Assembly: GCF_035582795.1 (NCBI RefSeq) | Contig: NC_134365.1 | Span: 219,993,887-220,057,886, forward strand | Direction of reading: 5' to 3' | Length of the DNA: 64,000 bases | DNA from: Mycteria americana | Taxonomy: Eukaryota; Chordata; Aves; Ciconiiformes; Ciconiidae | Shown here: one piece after another, positions 1 to 12,499 of the stretch | Position numbering within the stretch: the stretch's first letter is position 1 | Layout of the letters: the number at the start of each line of letters is the position of its first letter | The notes under the pieces: generated by a model | The model's input: the letters and a program-made list of their open reading frames with translations, nothing else | Databases searched by the model: none | Told to the model about the DNA's origin: nothing | Translations under genes and position numbers: made by a program

Positions 1-155
1 ATTGATTACTGAGGGATACCACTAGTTATTGGCTGCCAGGTGGACTTTCCACCACTTATCATAACCCTGCGAGATGTTTGCACCAGAGCTAGTTACTTGT
101 GGCTCCCGTCATCATTGCAGTGAGAACCAGAATCACACCGTAATTGAGGTTGGAA

Positions 156-197
156 GGACCTCTGGAGGTTGTGGTCGGACCTCTGGAGGTTGTGGTC
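156..197. repeat. 21-bp tandem duplication, two perfect copies
   Basis: Two identical 21-bp units sit at 156-176 and 177-197, each starting GGACCTCTGG. A partial third copy, GGCCTCTG, follows. As 21 is a multiple of three, the copies give a repeated peptide in overlapping open frames, but nothing else suggests those frames are coding. It reads as a simple recent duplication. Confidence 0.9.
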
Positions 198-550
198 GGC
201 CTCTGCTCACAACAGGACCAGCCCCACTGTCAGATCAGGTTGCTCAGCTTTACCTTTATCCTGCAAATTCAGCTCAGCCTTGCTCTCACACAAAATGCTG
301 CTGTTCTCCCTGCTTTCATTTGGAGAGAGCAAACTGTGACCTCCACATCCAAGTGTGCCCCCAAATGGCAGATCACCCCACGCCTCCTAGCCCCGAGCTG
401 TGAAGACAGGGAAAGACATACCGCTCTACCACATGCTCTGTGGCTAAATCTACGGTTCAGTCAGGTTGCTCCACTGTTCCCAGGTTGTTCAGTAACGTTA
501 CCCTCTTTTAATTCTTAAATTCTTCCCGCGTGCGGATGCACACCTGTAAT

Positions 551-556
551 AATAAA
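551..556 (+). terminator. Candidate plus-strand polyadenylation signal (AATAAA)
   Basis: An AATAAA hexamer lies in the string TAATAATAAAGAGCC. It could end a plus-strand transcript entering from the left edge, such as a convergent neighbour of UVRAG. No upstream coding sequence in the window supports this, and AATAAA is common by chance, so it is only a marker. Confidence 0.2.
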
Positions 557-3500
557 GAGCCAAGACTGCAGGTTTTCATCCATGCACGATTTTAATGTAC
601 TAATAGTCTCTGCAGCCTGACAGACTGATATCCCAGGAGACGCGAGGATCTCTGATTTTTAAGCAGAAAGGAGGAGAACAATCCCAGGGCTGTTCTAGTG
701 CCTGAATTCAAGGGTAACCCCCAACCGCAGAGCCAGGGCTGCAAAAACACTCATTCATCGAGATACTTGTGAAGGATTTGATAAAGGATCTGAAGTACAG
801 GGAACACTTTCCTTCTCGCTAATTTACTCTGTTTCATCATTTTTTCAGTCACCTGCATCCTCTTTCCCTTTCTGCTTCCACATTTAGACTTCAAGCTCTT
901 TGGGGGCAGGGGTTGCTTTTACTCTGCTCAGCTACGCCAAAGTCTCCACACAGCTGAAACAAAACTGAACATAACCTTTCCACTTGAAGAAGACATGATG
1001 CACTCAGGAAAAACTCCATCTACCAGTTCCATTAAAGCCCTCTAGAAGTTTTCTGACCAATGCATCACTTTGCTGAGGAGCCAGGCTGGATTTCTGGTTT
1101 TAACAAAGCCAGGATGATCTCTGCTTCAGGACTCCCAGCTCAACACAGATGAGAGTCGATGAGCTGGAAGGAGTTTCAGCAGACCACCAACGCTATGACT
1201 GTCCTTGCAACAACCTTGAAGATGGGACTGTGTATAGATATCTATTGTAAGAAAAGGACTCGATCTCGCTGTCCCACCATCCTTGTTTTGACTGAATAAG
1301 CCATGCAGATTGTAGAGATGCATGTGATTAGCAAGCATGAAACGTTGAACCATGCAACCTTGTGCTCAGCAGAGATGATCACGCGCTGCCTCTAAACAAT
1401 GAACAAAACAAGCCTGGAACGAGCCAACAGCATAAATGTGTCAACCTCGGCACCTATCCAGACTAATTAACTTGAGCCTGGGATGAACTGCGACTCAAAG
1501 GTTGCATCCATTTCCAACACCAGAAAGGGTAGGAAGAGGATCTCAGAGAAGGAGTCTCTCCTTTTCTCTTCCCCCACCTTCTCCCTGCAGCAGCTGTGGA
1601 CTGATGTACGGCTCAACAAGGGACAGCCACGCTCTGCCCACACAACAGCTCAGCAGGCTTTCAGGAGCACTGTGTCAGACCACGCTTCCTTCTGCCACGT
1701 CCGAAACTCAACACACCAAGAGCAAAGCAAAGGAACTGGAGGGCAGTGCTTCCTAAATTAGCTGATTGACTGTGGCTCAGCTCAGACCTCTCTCATCAGG
1801 AGGTCCCAGCTTCTTGGTGTTCAGACCTCAGAGGGACCCAAGCACCAGGAGGTGCTGCCTGTTGCCTCTATGACGTTCTGGAGGTTCCCAGCAAGTCATT
1901 GCAAATTCCCCATGTTTCACCTTTGAGGGCCATGTTGTAGATTGCAGATCCCTGGCCTAAACCCTTCAGAAATGCTGGGCTTGAAAAAAACCTGAAGCTG
2001 ATCCTGCTACACTCCTTGGTTTGAGGAAAGCAACGTGGCTTCTCTGTTTCCCCATCACCACCAGCAGCAAAGAGACTAATTTCTGGGAGGACTTGGATGG
2101 TTGTAAGAAATCACACCCAACCATTGTGCAATTAACAGAAGAATTAGAACCCACAACTCAACAAAACTACTTCATCTATTGTAATTTGCGGAGAGAATGC
2201 TTTAGCATCTAGGTTTCCAGGCGTGTTCCAGCTTGCGTTCTCACTTGTACTTTAGCGCTTGCAAGAAGGTTCATTCCACACGCAAGTGGTTTGTACAACC
2301 CAAAGACTATGAAGAATTTCCAAGTGTTTCTAGCTCTCATGCCAATTCAGAATAAGAAAAAAGGCATCACTGCTGGAGGTAAGTGAACAAGCTATCAAAC
2401 CCTGTCTCCCAGGTTCTGCCTGTGCGTTGCCTGCATCAGGATTTGGAGGCTGGTTTGGGGGAGCCATCTGAGTTGCGAAGTCACGGTGTAATCCTGGAGA
2501 AAGAAGGAAAACCAGTCCCCTAGGAAAAGCGCAGCCTGTAGGTCTGGCTAGGGATGCAGCTCTGCAGGAATGGCTCTGTATGTGCTGCTCCTCCCAAGCT
2601 CTTTCTAGGGCTGATAGGGAAAAATAAAGCTACATCCCAAAGCAGGCATCCCAAGAACGGGACCCCATGCTCACTTCTCTTCATTGGCTCTAACTGGAGC
2701 CCAGAGTAACCAGGGAAACTGCAGTGATCTGCAGTGCAAACATCTCTGCAAGCAAGCTCTTTCCCTCCAGCCTCACCGTCCTCACCCGTCCTCAGGAGAT
2801 GGTTGCTGTGATGGTCGTTTCATCCAGCCAATGGCAAAAAGCACATCAGTCGCTCCCCGTCCCAAATACTGCTGGAAGAGAGCTCTTGGAGCAAATATCA
2901 CTCCCCGGTCCCAGACTCTGGCCACGCAGCCGCCATCCAGCCGGGTGGGCGTTGCAACGCCTGTCTGCTCAGCAGAGAAACGCACAAGGACAGAAGGCAA
3001 AACCCCATTTCTTTTCAGCAAAGGAAGATAGTTCTGCATGCTTTGGTGACTTTGCAGCTAATAATTTCCATATGTTTAACCATCTTTTGCAAGCACCACT
3101 CCTACCTGACGTCCCAGCTTGCTTCTCCACTGCTGAGGATGGGGGAGAAACCCCACTCCCATCCTCTCCCTCATTTGGGAACCTGCCCTGAGAGCAGCTC
3201 AGCACCCAGGACCCACATTGCTTTACTGGCTCCTCGGTATCATCCAGGCCATGCCCTGGACAAAGCTCAGCGCTGGCTGTGGCAGGCTCCTGTTTAATCC
3301 AGACAGGCACCTTTTTGACTCTTGTGCTGGACTTTCCTGGCAGGCAGGGAGACGGGGGCAGCCAGGAAAGGAAAGTTTCTAAGTATAAAACCCCAAATGT
3401 CCTCAGCCTCGCAAAAGTGTCAAAGTAAGAGGCACATGGTTGACCCAAACTATTTATAAACTGAGACCCGATGGAAACACGATGGAGCTGAACCAAATTC

Positions 3501-5533
3501 CTGTTTCCAACCCATCCCTCTCCCCACAGCCTGTCCCCTGAGCAGTGTGGCACCAGCCACTGTCCTCGGCTCTGACTTCCCCAGGGTCATGGTTTAAATT
3601 ATAGCTGACTGCACAAACTGCACCCCTCAGATGAGAAGTAGGTCCTGCATTCCCCAAGGCACACGGATGGTGGTCCTCAGAAAGGTGGAGATGTTAGCGT
3701 ACGGCGGATACAAGCAGAAAGCCTGGCTGATCCTGTTGGGAAGAGCTCTGCCCTGCAAAGGGCTCCAAGCATTTTACCGAGGAACATAACAGGGTGGACG
3801 CTTACCTTTTTTTTTCTCCCCTGTAGCCATAGGGAAGGCAGACAGTAAGAGCAATGTGCTGGTTATGCGGGAGAGAGGCTCCAGCTCCCCAGAACCAAAA
3901 ACTCTGCAAGGTTGCAGCTAACCTCAACAGCTTGCTTTCCACCTAGGCTGAGAAGTGCAAGACAGGGAGGAACCCAGCACCTGGATCATTGCCACCCTCT
4001 GGCCCACCAGACCCCCCCCATTCAGCTCACCCCCTCCTCAGAGATGAGCAGCAGCTCCTTGGGCAGTGAGTGCCACCCAGGAGGAACCTTCACAGTCCCA
4101 CCTCGGATGAGGACAGAGGATCCTGCTCTGCCCCTGCTCCAGCAAAGGCAATAGCTGCAACAGCAACTGGACATCACACCAAGCTGTGGGGACCAGCAGT
4201 CCGGTGCTCCCTTCCTGGCAGTGGCAGCCTCTTCCTCTCACATGGCTGGGGAATAGGAGGAGGAACGACACAGGGGCAGGGAGAATGAACAATTTGGGAA
4301 TGTACGAGTCCCAGAAATGTGAAATTTTAAGACCTAGATCTATTCTGAGTCATCGGAAATAGTCTGGACTGGGAAGGTCTATGCCTCTAGGTTGAGCAGG
4401 TTTCTGTTCCTTCCTTTAGGACATTTTTGACTTTGCAGGACTCTCTCTCTTATGGATCCATCCCTTGCCAAACCCCACAGCAGCCTCTGCTCCCCACATC
4501 CTAGGGGAAGGCTAGATGTGGCCACCAGGAAGAGCCCCATCCCCTTCTAGATGACCAGGCAGCCCCTGGAGGAATGAGGCTCTCCACCTCAGCTGCTGCT
4601 TCTAGACACTTTTGCAACACAAACACAAGCCTGTAGGAAAAGCAATCGCATGTCGTTTGTCATAACAAAAAGCTATCAAGAGAAGCAGACAGCAAACCAC
4701 AGCAAGGAACTGTTTTCAAGTCCAGTGGTTAATAGCTTTCTTTGCAGAGCTCATGGCTGATCCTCCACAGAAGGTCCCACACTTCAGAAGGAAATGTTAC
4801 CATATTTGTTCTCGTGCCATTGCGCTGCTCTTGCAAGCGATAATCCTACTTTTATCACGTGTTCTTCTCACAGGAGCCATATAGGATGCTACACTTCCAC
4901 TGACTAGCAAATTAATTGGGTTTAAGATGTGTAAAGTTTAAAAACCACCAGGGGAGGAAAGAATAGCAACCTTTTCCCAAGCTTTTTATTGAATTCTTAG
5001 GGAATTACGGATATGTGCGTTTCAGATGAACAAAAACACGGAGCTGGAAAGGAGTTCAGGAGCCTGTGTAGACCACCCTCGGTTGCTGAGACAGGATCAC
5101 ATTGGTACGGGACATCTCTCGGGGATGGTGTAGCGCAGGCTGGGGTCTGATGGGCTGGAGAACAGCTTTTGGGGACAACGAAGACCAACCATGCTGTGGG
5201 TAGCGGTAGCAGGAGTGGAGCCAGCAGGGCCAGGGAAGCGATCCTCCCTCTCCCTTTGGCACTTATCAAACGGGGCACTGGGATCAGTTTGGGCTCCCCA
5301 GTACCAAGCAAATGGTGAGAGAACCCAGTCAGGCCACCAAGCTGGTTGGGGCTAGAGCTTGGGGCACGCAAGGAGAGGCTGAGAGCTGGGTATGCAACGA
5401 GAGTAGAAGGCAAAGGGGGATTTTATCACTGTCTGCAACTCCCAGCTGGGACAATGTGGGCATGAGAGACAGACAGGCTCTCCTGGGGGATGCTCAGTGA
5501 CGGGAAATACGTCAACAGCCCAAGTTCGAACAT

Positions 5534-5712
5534 AAGAAATTCCCATTAGGAAATACTTTTCCCCATGAAGGTGGTCAAACAGTGGAACAGGGATCGAGGT
5601 TGTGTGATCTCCATCGTTGAAGATATTAAAAACTCTCCTGAGAAAACCCTGGCCAACCTCAAATCAAACTTCAAAGCTGGCCCTTCCAGTCCTGGTTATT
5701 CTATATCTTTGC
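5534..5712 (+). mobile_element. Decayed CR1 LINE 3' fragment
   Basis: The stretch keeps the CR1 end-of-ORF2 pattern: a run resembling 'TTCCC...GTGGTCAAACAGTGGAACAG', then the 'CTCCATC...GAAGATATTAAAAACT' segment, then 'CTTCCAGTCCTGGTTATTCTAT' matching the usual CR1 3' tail region. The reading frame shows the expected V-V-K-Q-W-N-R core and then breaks up. It is 5' truncated and diverged, so it is an old insertion. Boundaries are approximate. Confidence 0.75.
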
Positions 5713-8574
5713 CTGTTCTCAAATTATCCAGTAGTAGGGATTACCGTGTCCTTGGATTTTCTCCTCTAGTATTTTCTACTTCTACAGGTCTGAAATTTTT
5801 CCTAAAATATACCATGTGCTCTGTGTACATGCATTTCTTCTTGCCACAAAGCAGTGGATGTGTAGAAATGAGACCTTTCCTGCCCTCTTCCTTGCATCCG
5901 CTCTCGTTACTGCTTTGCAGGAGATGCATCTCTCTCTTGTAACAGCATCACCCCTGGCTCTTGCTCCACCTGTGATGGGGAACCTCTCAGCTCCTCTCCC
6001 ACCACTCAACTCCCACACAGAGCAAATTCACATTTTCCCTTCGGGACGCAGCAAAGTTTTCCACTCATGTTATTGGAAAACCAGCTTCAAATTCCACCGG
6101 TAGTTGAAAATCCCAGCTGAGACCCATCAGATGGAGAGCGCTGTATCTGTTTTTATAAGGTATCAGTTTCATCAAGGGGAGGAGGTGGAAGCAGAAGAGA
6201 TGCTGTCCATGTGCCAGACGGGCACGGACAAGTCCCAGGCCAAGTTCACACATCATCATAACAGCTTATTAACTGGCAGGTCAAGGGCTTGAGTAGTAAC
6301 CCCACTGTGTTGCAACCCTCATGTAGACATGGGAAGATCGGGAGATAAGTCCCGCTCATGGAGGTAATGGGAATAGCTAAAGTCTTATCTGCTTGTGGAG
6401 TTTATCGTGGCTGATCAGAGGCTGTTTTGGTAAGATGCTGTGCGGATTTTTCTCTTACTCTTTAGAAAGTGGGATGAAAGGCAACAGTTTAAGTTCCAAA
6501 AAAATACTCAGACACGTGCTTAGCCATAGGACTGTGGATTCATCCACTGCTTTTTAATGAGCTCCCCTTGAGAGCAGCACCGAGACCCTATCTGGGAGCT
6601 GTGCAGGGCAGGGGCCTCTGCCTCCTGTCCCAGGCAACAAGGATGGATAAGGCATCACTGCGCTGGACAGAAAATACAGCTTCGCTTCGGCTCCAAAAAC
6701 ATTTTGGCATAACTTGCTAACTTGAATTTTATCTGCAAACGTTTTCAGCCCAATACCACCGGGAATCCTGATTTTTCCGAGACTTACCAACAGGAAATCC
6801 CTGAGCCGGAGGGTTTAGCTGTAATGAACTTATTGTATATTCAAGCACTGAATGTCAATTTGGATTACGATGTCAAAAATAAGCACTGAGAACATGCAAC
6901 CGTACCCTGGGGTCACCTGTCAGGAACTCCAGACTGAAATTGGCCAGATATAGACCAGCACAGCCTTGATTTATATTTTTCCCTGTGCAAATACAACAGC
7001 TAAGTATGTACGAACCTACTGCATCTTGGAGATGAGCCCCCTCCTCCTCTCCCTAGCGCCTTCTTCCACTTTGCACGGGGATTCCTTGGCTGGCGATGCT
7101 TCATTAGAGGCTGCCCAAAGAGCTCAGGACTAGTCAGATGCACGGGGAGGCTAAATCCCTCTATTAGCGCATGTCTAAATCACTGCCACTTGTGTCATTC
7201 TGGGACCCCAAAGTCCCAGGCACAATCAGGATTCCCACCCTCCCAGACACTCAGCACGCACAGGCGAAGACAAGCTCTTGCTCCCCAGCCTTGGGCTAAA
7301 GGCACGCAGGAATTCATCCGGAGCATGGGACGCAAGAGGAGAGGTGCACAGAGGCAGGAGGGATAATTTACACCTTCCTCTTCAGGCACGTGGCCACAGC
7401 CCTGCCCCTGTTCAGGGGCTGCAGGCAGCTTTGTGCCTGTCTTCCCATCCATCCCCTTTTCTCCGCAGCCCAGACGCAGGCAGAAGCGGGGAGGCTGGAC
7501 TGGAAAGCGGGGTATCTCCGTTCATCTCTCATGCTCCACCCCAAGCACTCTGGGGTGAGAGCTGATTCTCTTCTGCTGGCCATTGCTCACGGCAGCCGCG
7601 GAGCAGCACCCGCAAGGCACGCAGAGCGGGCAGCAGGGGCTCGTCTCTCCAGAAGGGTCAATACCATCACACAGGGATGAGAAAAGGTACCCTACCGAGG
7701 GGATGCCAAGCGGAAGTTTAAATCCCAGGTACAAGTCATGTTCTGGATTTTAAGACAAAAATCAGATGCAAATACACACCTCCTCTAAATAAATGGTTTT
7801 GCTAAAGTTTCTATGAGCTAGGTGCTAATGTTATTATCTGCAACCTTGGTGTTCTCCCCAATTAACGTCACTTTCCCTGAGATTTCCTCCGAAATCCTGC
7901 TTGTGGACACTCTACAGCCTCTTGTGGTTAGCTGGATGGAGAAGATACTTGATGAAAAGGAAGATGACACTTGGTTCCTCCAACCAAAGGTCATGGGACT
8001 GCAGCCTTAAAAAAAAAAAAAAAACAAACAACCTTAATTCATAAACCTAGATCTCCCCTCTCTCTCCCATAATTCTCTAAACAGTTTGTTGTGAAGCTAA
8101 CAATCAGATTAGACCTTTATTTGCTTTGAGGAAACGTTGAGCTTCCTCTCCCTTGCATGTGAGCACACACACAACCATCTGGGAGACCAGGCCATGGCCC
8201 CCAGTGCAGTTATCCAGGTCGGGGATGGGGTTTGCAGGGCCCTTGCAGCCTCTTTTCCTCCCTGGAAACGTTCAGCCACGTGAGGAGCAAGTCACCTCCA
8301 CCACTTTGTCCATCCATCCTCTGGCTTCCAGTCACTGGGAACAGCTCCGCGTGGAAGCGTTTGCCCCAGTCAAGTAATTGAGAATCCCCCGTGGAGACTG
8401 CAGGGTCTCCCTTCCCTCCTCTGTTTCGGTGACTGCTTGTGTGGTTTGTATTCCTGAGCCTCTAATTCACTCCGCTCTCACAAACTACACCAGTACCAAA
8501 ATGAAAGTCAGGGATATTGGGTCAGACTAAAGCCACCACCTGTTTTACGCTGGTTTTGTCAGGGAAAAAGGTAG

Positions 8575-8778
8575 ATCATGGGATCGTTTAGGTTGGAAAA
8601 GATCCTTAATATCATCGAGTCCAACCGTTAATCTAACACTACCAAGTCCACCACTAAACCATGTCCCTAAGCACCACGTCTACACGTCTCTTAAATACCT
8701 CCAGGGATGGTGACTCCACCACTTCCCTGGGCAGCCTCTTCCAATGCTTGACAACCCTTTAAAAGGATGAAAAAGCCT
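8575..8778 (-). mobile_element. CR1 LINE 3' fragment
   Basis: Read on the minus strand, this is the last 200 bases or so of a CR1 element. It includes the segment equivalent to 'CATTGGAAGAGGCTGCCC...GTGG', a 'CCCTGGAGG' segment and the terminal 'AACGGTTGGACTCGAT...TTCCAACC' region. It resembles the 3' end of the large CR1 at 28425-30571, so the two are probably from related subfamilies. It is heavily 5' truncated, as is usual for CR1. It lies between UVRAG and whatever gene is further left. Confidence 0.9.
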
Positions 8779-11700
8779 TGGGTCTCCTCCTTTGCTTTGG
8801 CAGGTAGGGAAGGGTCGATGGTATCTCTTTTACTTGTTCATCTTATGCTGAAAATCACAGCAGAGGCAGAGGTTCAGAGATGCTCAGCCAAAGAGCATGA
8901 AAAATGCTGCTCTACTCTGCTGGTCCCCAACTTGACAAATGCTCGCTTGAGGCAGCAATGCTTTTCGTTAACACTGGAAGCTTTGCTGCACAGAGCAAGC
9001 CCACGCTAATCAGCCCACGTACTCCAGTGCCTGATATCTGGCTAACGTCAGGGCAGGGAGGATTAAAGGTTGCCTCTTCGGCCGTCTGCAGTTCCCAGCA
9101 AAGCTGACAGCATCTTGGACTTCTCACCCAAGACAAATCCTACCCCAATTTAGCAAGTCTCCTGCGCGGACGACGGGGTAGCCAAACAACCGCTTCGTGT
9201 TGTCACACTATGCGCTGTTGACAAAGTTATCGCTATAAAAACAAGCCGGAGCCAAGCCAACCGGGGCCCTCCGCCTACTCCAGCATGACAGCATTTCCTG
9301 CTAGCACAGGGGAAAAGGTTATTAAAGATACACATGGAGGCAAAGGTAAAGACTGCTGCCGCAGGTTGGGGAGCTGCACTTGCTGTGTATCAGCGTTCAG
9401 GGTCTTAGAAAGGTGATCTGTAGAAGGAGTGCTCCATCTGGTAGACGACAAGTATGAAATCCAAAGGCTAGATGTTAAAACAAGACTAGGTAGATGATAA
9501 AAAGGTGCGACAGGAACACGGTCAAACATGCTTGAGCTCAACTGGGAATTAAATGATGAGATGCTGGGGTTGCAAAGAGGAGTTTTTAGCTGCCCAAGTT
9601 AATACTCTGAATAGTCCTTGTCTCTTCCTGCCCACCTTCTGGGCTAGGAAGGATTTCCACGCTTTTCTGAAATACTGTGACTTAAATGGCAAATAATACA
9701 CTAAAAACTCTAGGTGAAACTCTGCAGCCCATACAACATAACTGGTTAGGCAAGACCAGCCTAAACACTCAGCCCAGCCCGTTGGCACACGCTCTTCTAG
9801 CAAATGCAGATGGGAAGTGGAAAGGCGTGTAATACATGGACATTAAGCACCCCTTCCACAGAAGATCTATGAAGCAGAACATCTCAGTGCCTCTTGCCCT
9901 TCCTCCACACGCAGCTGGATCTCCTCGTTCAGCAGTTGTTCTACAGGCGTATGACCAGCTCTTCATGACCGCGATACTCATTTTTCACTCCAGCGCTAAG
10001 CCTATGGTTTCAGCTGACGGGAACATGCTTAAACCTTGCTGATGGCTTGTGGTTTGGCAAACATCCGAGGAGAGAAATATCCAGGTAGATCTGTTATTAA
10101 GAGCTGCTGGTAGAGCTCAGCAACTGCGGAGCTTTTAATTAATTGGGTTGCAAACACCTATGATAAAACAGTGCTAATGACAGGAAAAAAGGGAGAGGTG
10201 ACAGACATCAACGGGTGGAGAAGCCCTACAGAATCCATAGGGCACTCTCTCCTTTGAAGGCCACCTGAAGATACATGAAGTAAATTAACCTCTTTTTGAA
10301 ACAAATGAATTCAATTTTTTTTTTTTTGTTGTTACAAATGTTGCTGAGAAACAGAAAATAGGGAGTGTTTTCAGAGATCCCTAGCTACCCTTCAGCCTGC
10401 CAATACTGTTTTAACCAAGGGGTTCCTGGACTGCAGGAAACCACCATCCTGTTGCTTTTGTCCTTCTTGCATGGAAACTGAAGATGTCCTGCCTGAACAC
10501 ACAACACAACCCACGACAGAGGAGGCACAGCCCATCACCGAGGAAGAGTTGTGATCCTGCTCTAAACCCCAAATATCTTGTAGCCAGAATCACAGTCCTG
10601 TGTTTCTGATCACCAGGAAAGGTGCCGCGCTTGTGCAGTGCCCCGATTGCCCTTACAACCAGTGTGGCATTACCTTTATTTGCTTCGAGAAAGGTGCTTT
10701 TTAATTCCAGCACGGCAGCTGAAATTCCTCCCGTTAACCCATCTCACCACACATGCTCCTCCAACGCAACGCCCACTCCAAGGCAATGGCAGCCAGGTCG
10801 TAAGGAGGGTCCTGTAGCTCCTCCGTAGCCGCTCAGCTCTGCTGGAGCGTTATCTGCAGTGAACATGTGGGGGAAAAAAAACCAAACCAAACAGCATTGC
10901 AACCAGTGTTTTGTTTTTGAGGTGAAGGAACAGGACACGGATGCCGTGCAGATGTTGCAATACAGCAGGGAGCATCTCCGCCTGCTGCAAAGAACTGGCG
11001 TTCGGCATTTCAGAGGAACCCCACCACGCTTCTGCAGCCGAGTAAAACTAGCAATTGCAGTGCTAAAAGCTCAGACTCCTGCAGACCCAGATCTGTAGCT
11101 GCCCAGAGACCTTTTAAAACCAGGCACACTTGATTTCAGCTCTCAAAGGGACAGGTGTTAAGCTGTGGCCAGGAGAACAGTGGTCCATTAACAGGAATCC
11201 TCATCGTCTTTCAGATCAGGCATCAAGACATGGGGGAACTTTGTAGGGACCAAGTTAGACAGAGGTGAACTTGGTTTATTGCCGCTCCTTCCAGCATCGG
11301 TTTAAACATCTGTGAAAGAAAGGAGGGACTCTGAGATTACCATAAAGCTGAGATGTTATCAAAACATCTGCGCTGTGTCTGTCAGATGCCCAGTCTCCCC
11401 TCAAGGAATCGTTCCCTCTCGGTCCCGCATAGGGCTCGTACAACCGAAGCCATAGCAAACAGATACACATAAAGGTCCTGTCTTTCTGCCAGTGCACTCG
11501 TGCCTCCAATTAAACCATCGAGGATGTTATCAGGTTGCAGTGAAATTTCACCATCATTGCAACTTTGCAGGGAGAAGAAGATTAATATGAGAAACTGATT
11601 TCCAAGCCCAGGAGCCATGTTCTGAGCAGTGCTAGCCAGGTCAGACGAAACTGCAGAAGACAACCCCAAACTGTGCCAAGACTCTTTCTAATTTCAGACC

Positions 11701-12499
11701 AACGACCGAAATCAGTCTCCTGAAAGCAAAACCAGAAAAGCAAGGGCTGACAAGACAGATGGGTTTCTGCTGCAGAGCTTCACCGAGGAAGGGCAAAGAA
11801 CTCCATGCACGTCCTCCATCAGAGATACCGTACAAGGAAAAGGAGACTTTTCTTCCCAAAAAGTGCCTAATTTGCTTGTAGCATATGCAAGTCTCAGCTG
11901 AAAATAGAAGCACTCGGCACCGGCAGCAATGAACCAGCCAGCTGGAGGGATATTGCCTTCCTGAGCAGAAAAGCCCAAGGAGACTCGCAAGCAGAACAGT
12001 CGCTGAGAGTTAGAGCTGGGATTAAAATCTGGGTAAGCATGGGTAACCCAACCATCGCACCGTGCTGCCCTGATCTGCCGCCTTCTGGAAGAGGAAGAGA
12101 GAAACTTCTCCTCAACGGCTGGATTTCTTCTGCCCGCCCTGTCCATGGGGTGCAGTCCCCACACCCAGGCCAACGTGCCTGGCAGAAGCACGGCGGCTGG
12201 GCTGGCAGGTTTTCCGCCTGTACCAGCTGCATGTTCAAGCTTAACAGCTTTTCATGCATATACAGCTTAATTGACTAAGCTACCTTATTACGCTATTTAA
12301 AAAATACAGGCATTTTATACAGAATTTTTAAGCAGCTGGGACTGTTCTATGTTTATAGATCTGTTTATACCAGCATTAACGTGCTACAGCACTCCAGGAG
12401 TTGTCCATTAGGAGTTGTCCGTGATTTCAGTGTAACACTTGAGACGTGACCATGAAACCTGATCTGCACTTTTTTAACAGAGACATGAAAAACACACCA

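Noticed and set aside
74-518. Two overlapping plus-strand frames of 109 and 124 codons
   Set aside because: They overlap in different frames, owe part of their length to the 21-bp duplication and show no domain or splice support.
2724-3553. Frames of 155 codons (plus) and 194 codons (minus) near 3 kb
   Set aside because: They overlap on opposite strands in GC-richer DNA, with no family resemblance and no splice sites of note.
11712-12191. 159-codon minus-strand frame
   Set aside because: No recognisable motif, and other frames of similar length overlap it. It is most likely chance.
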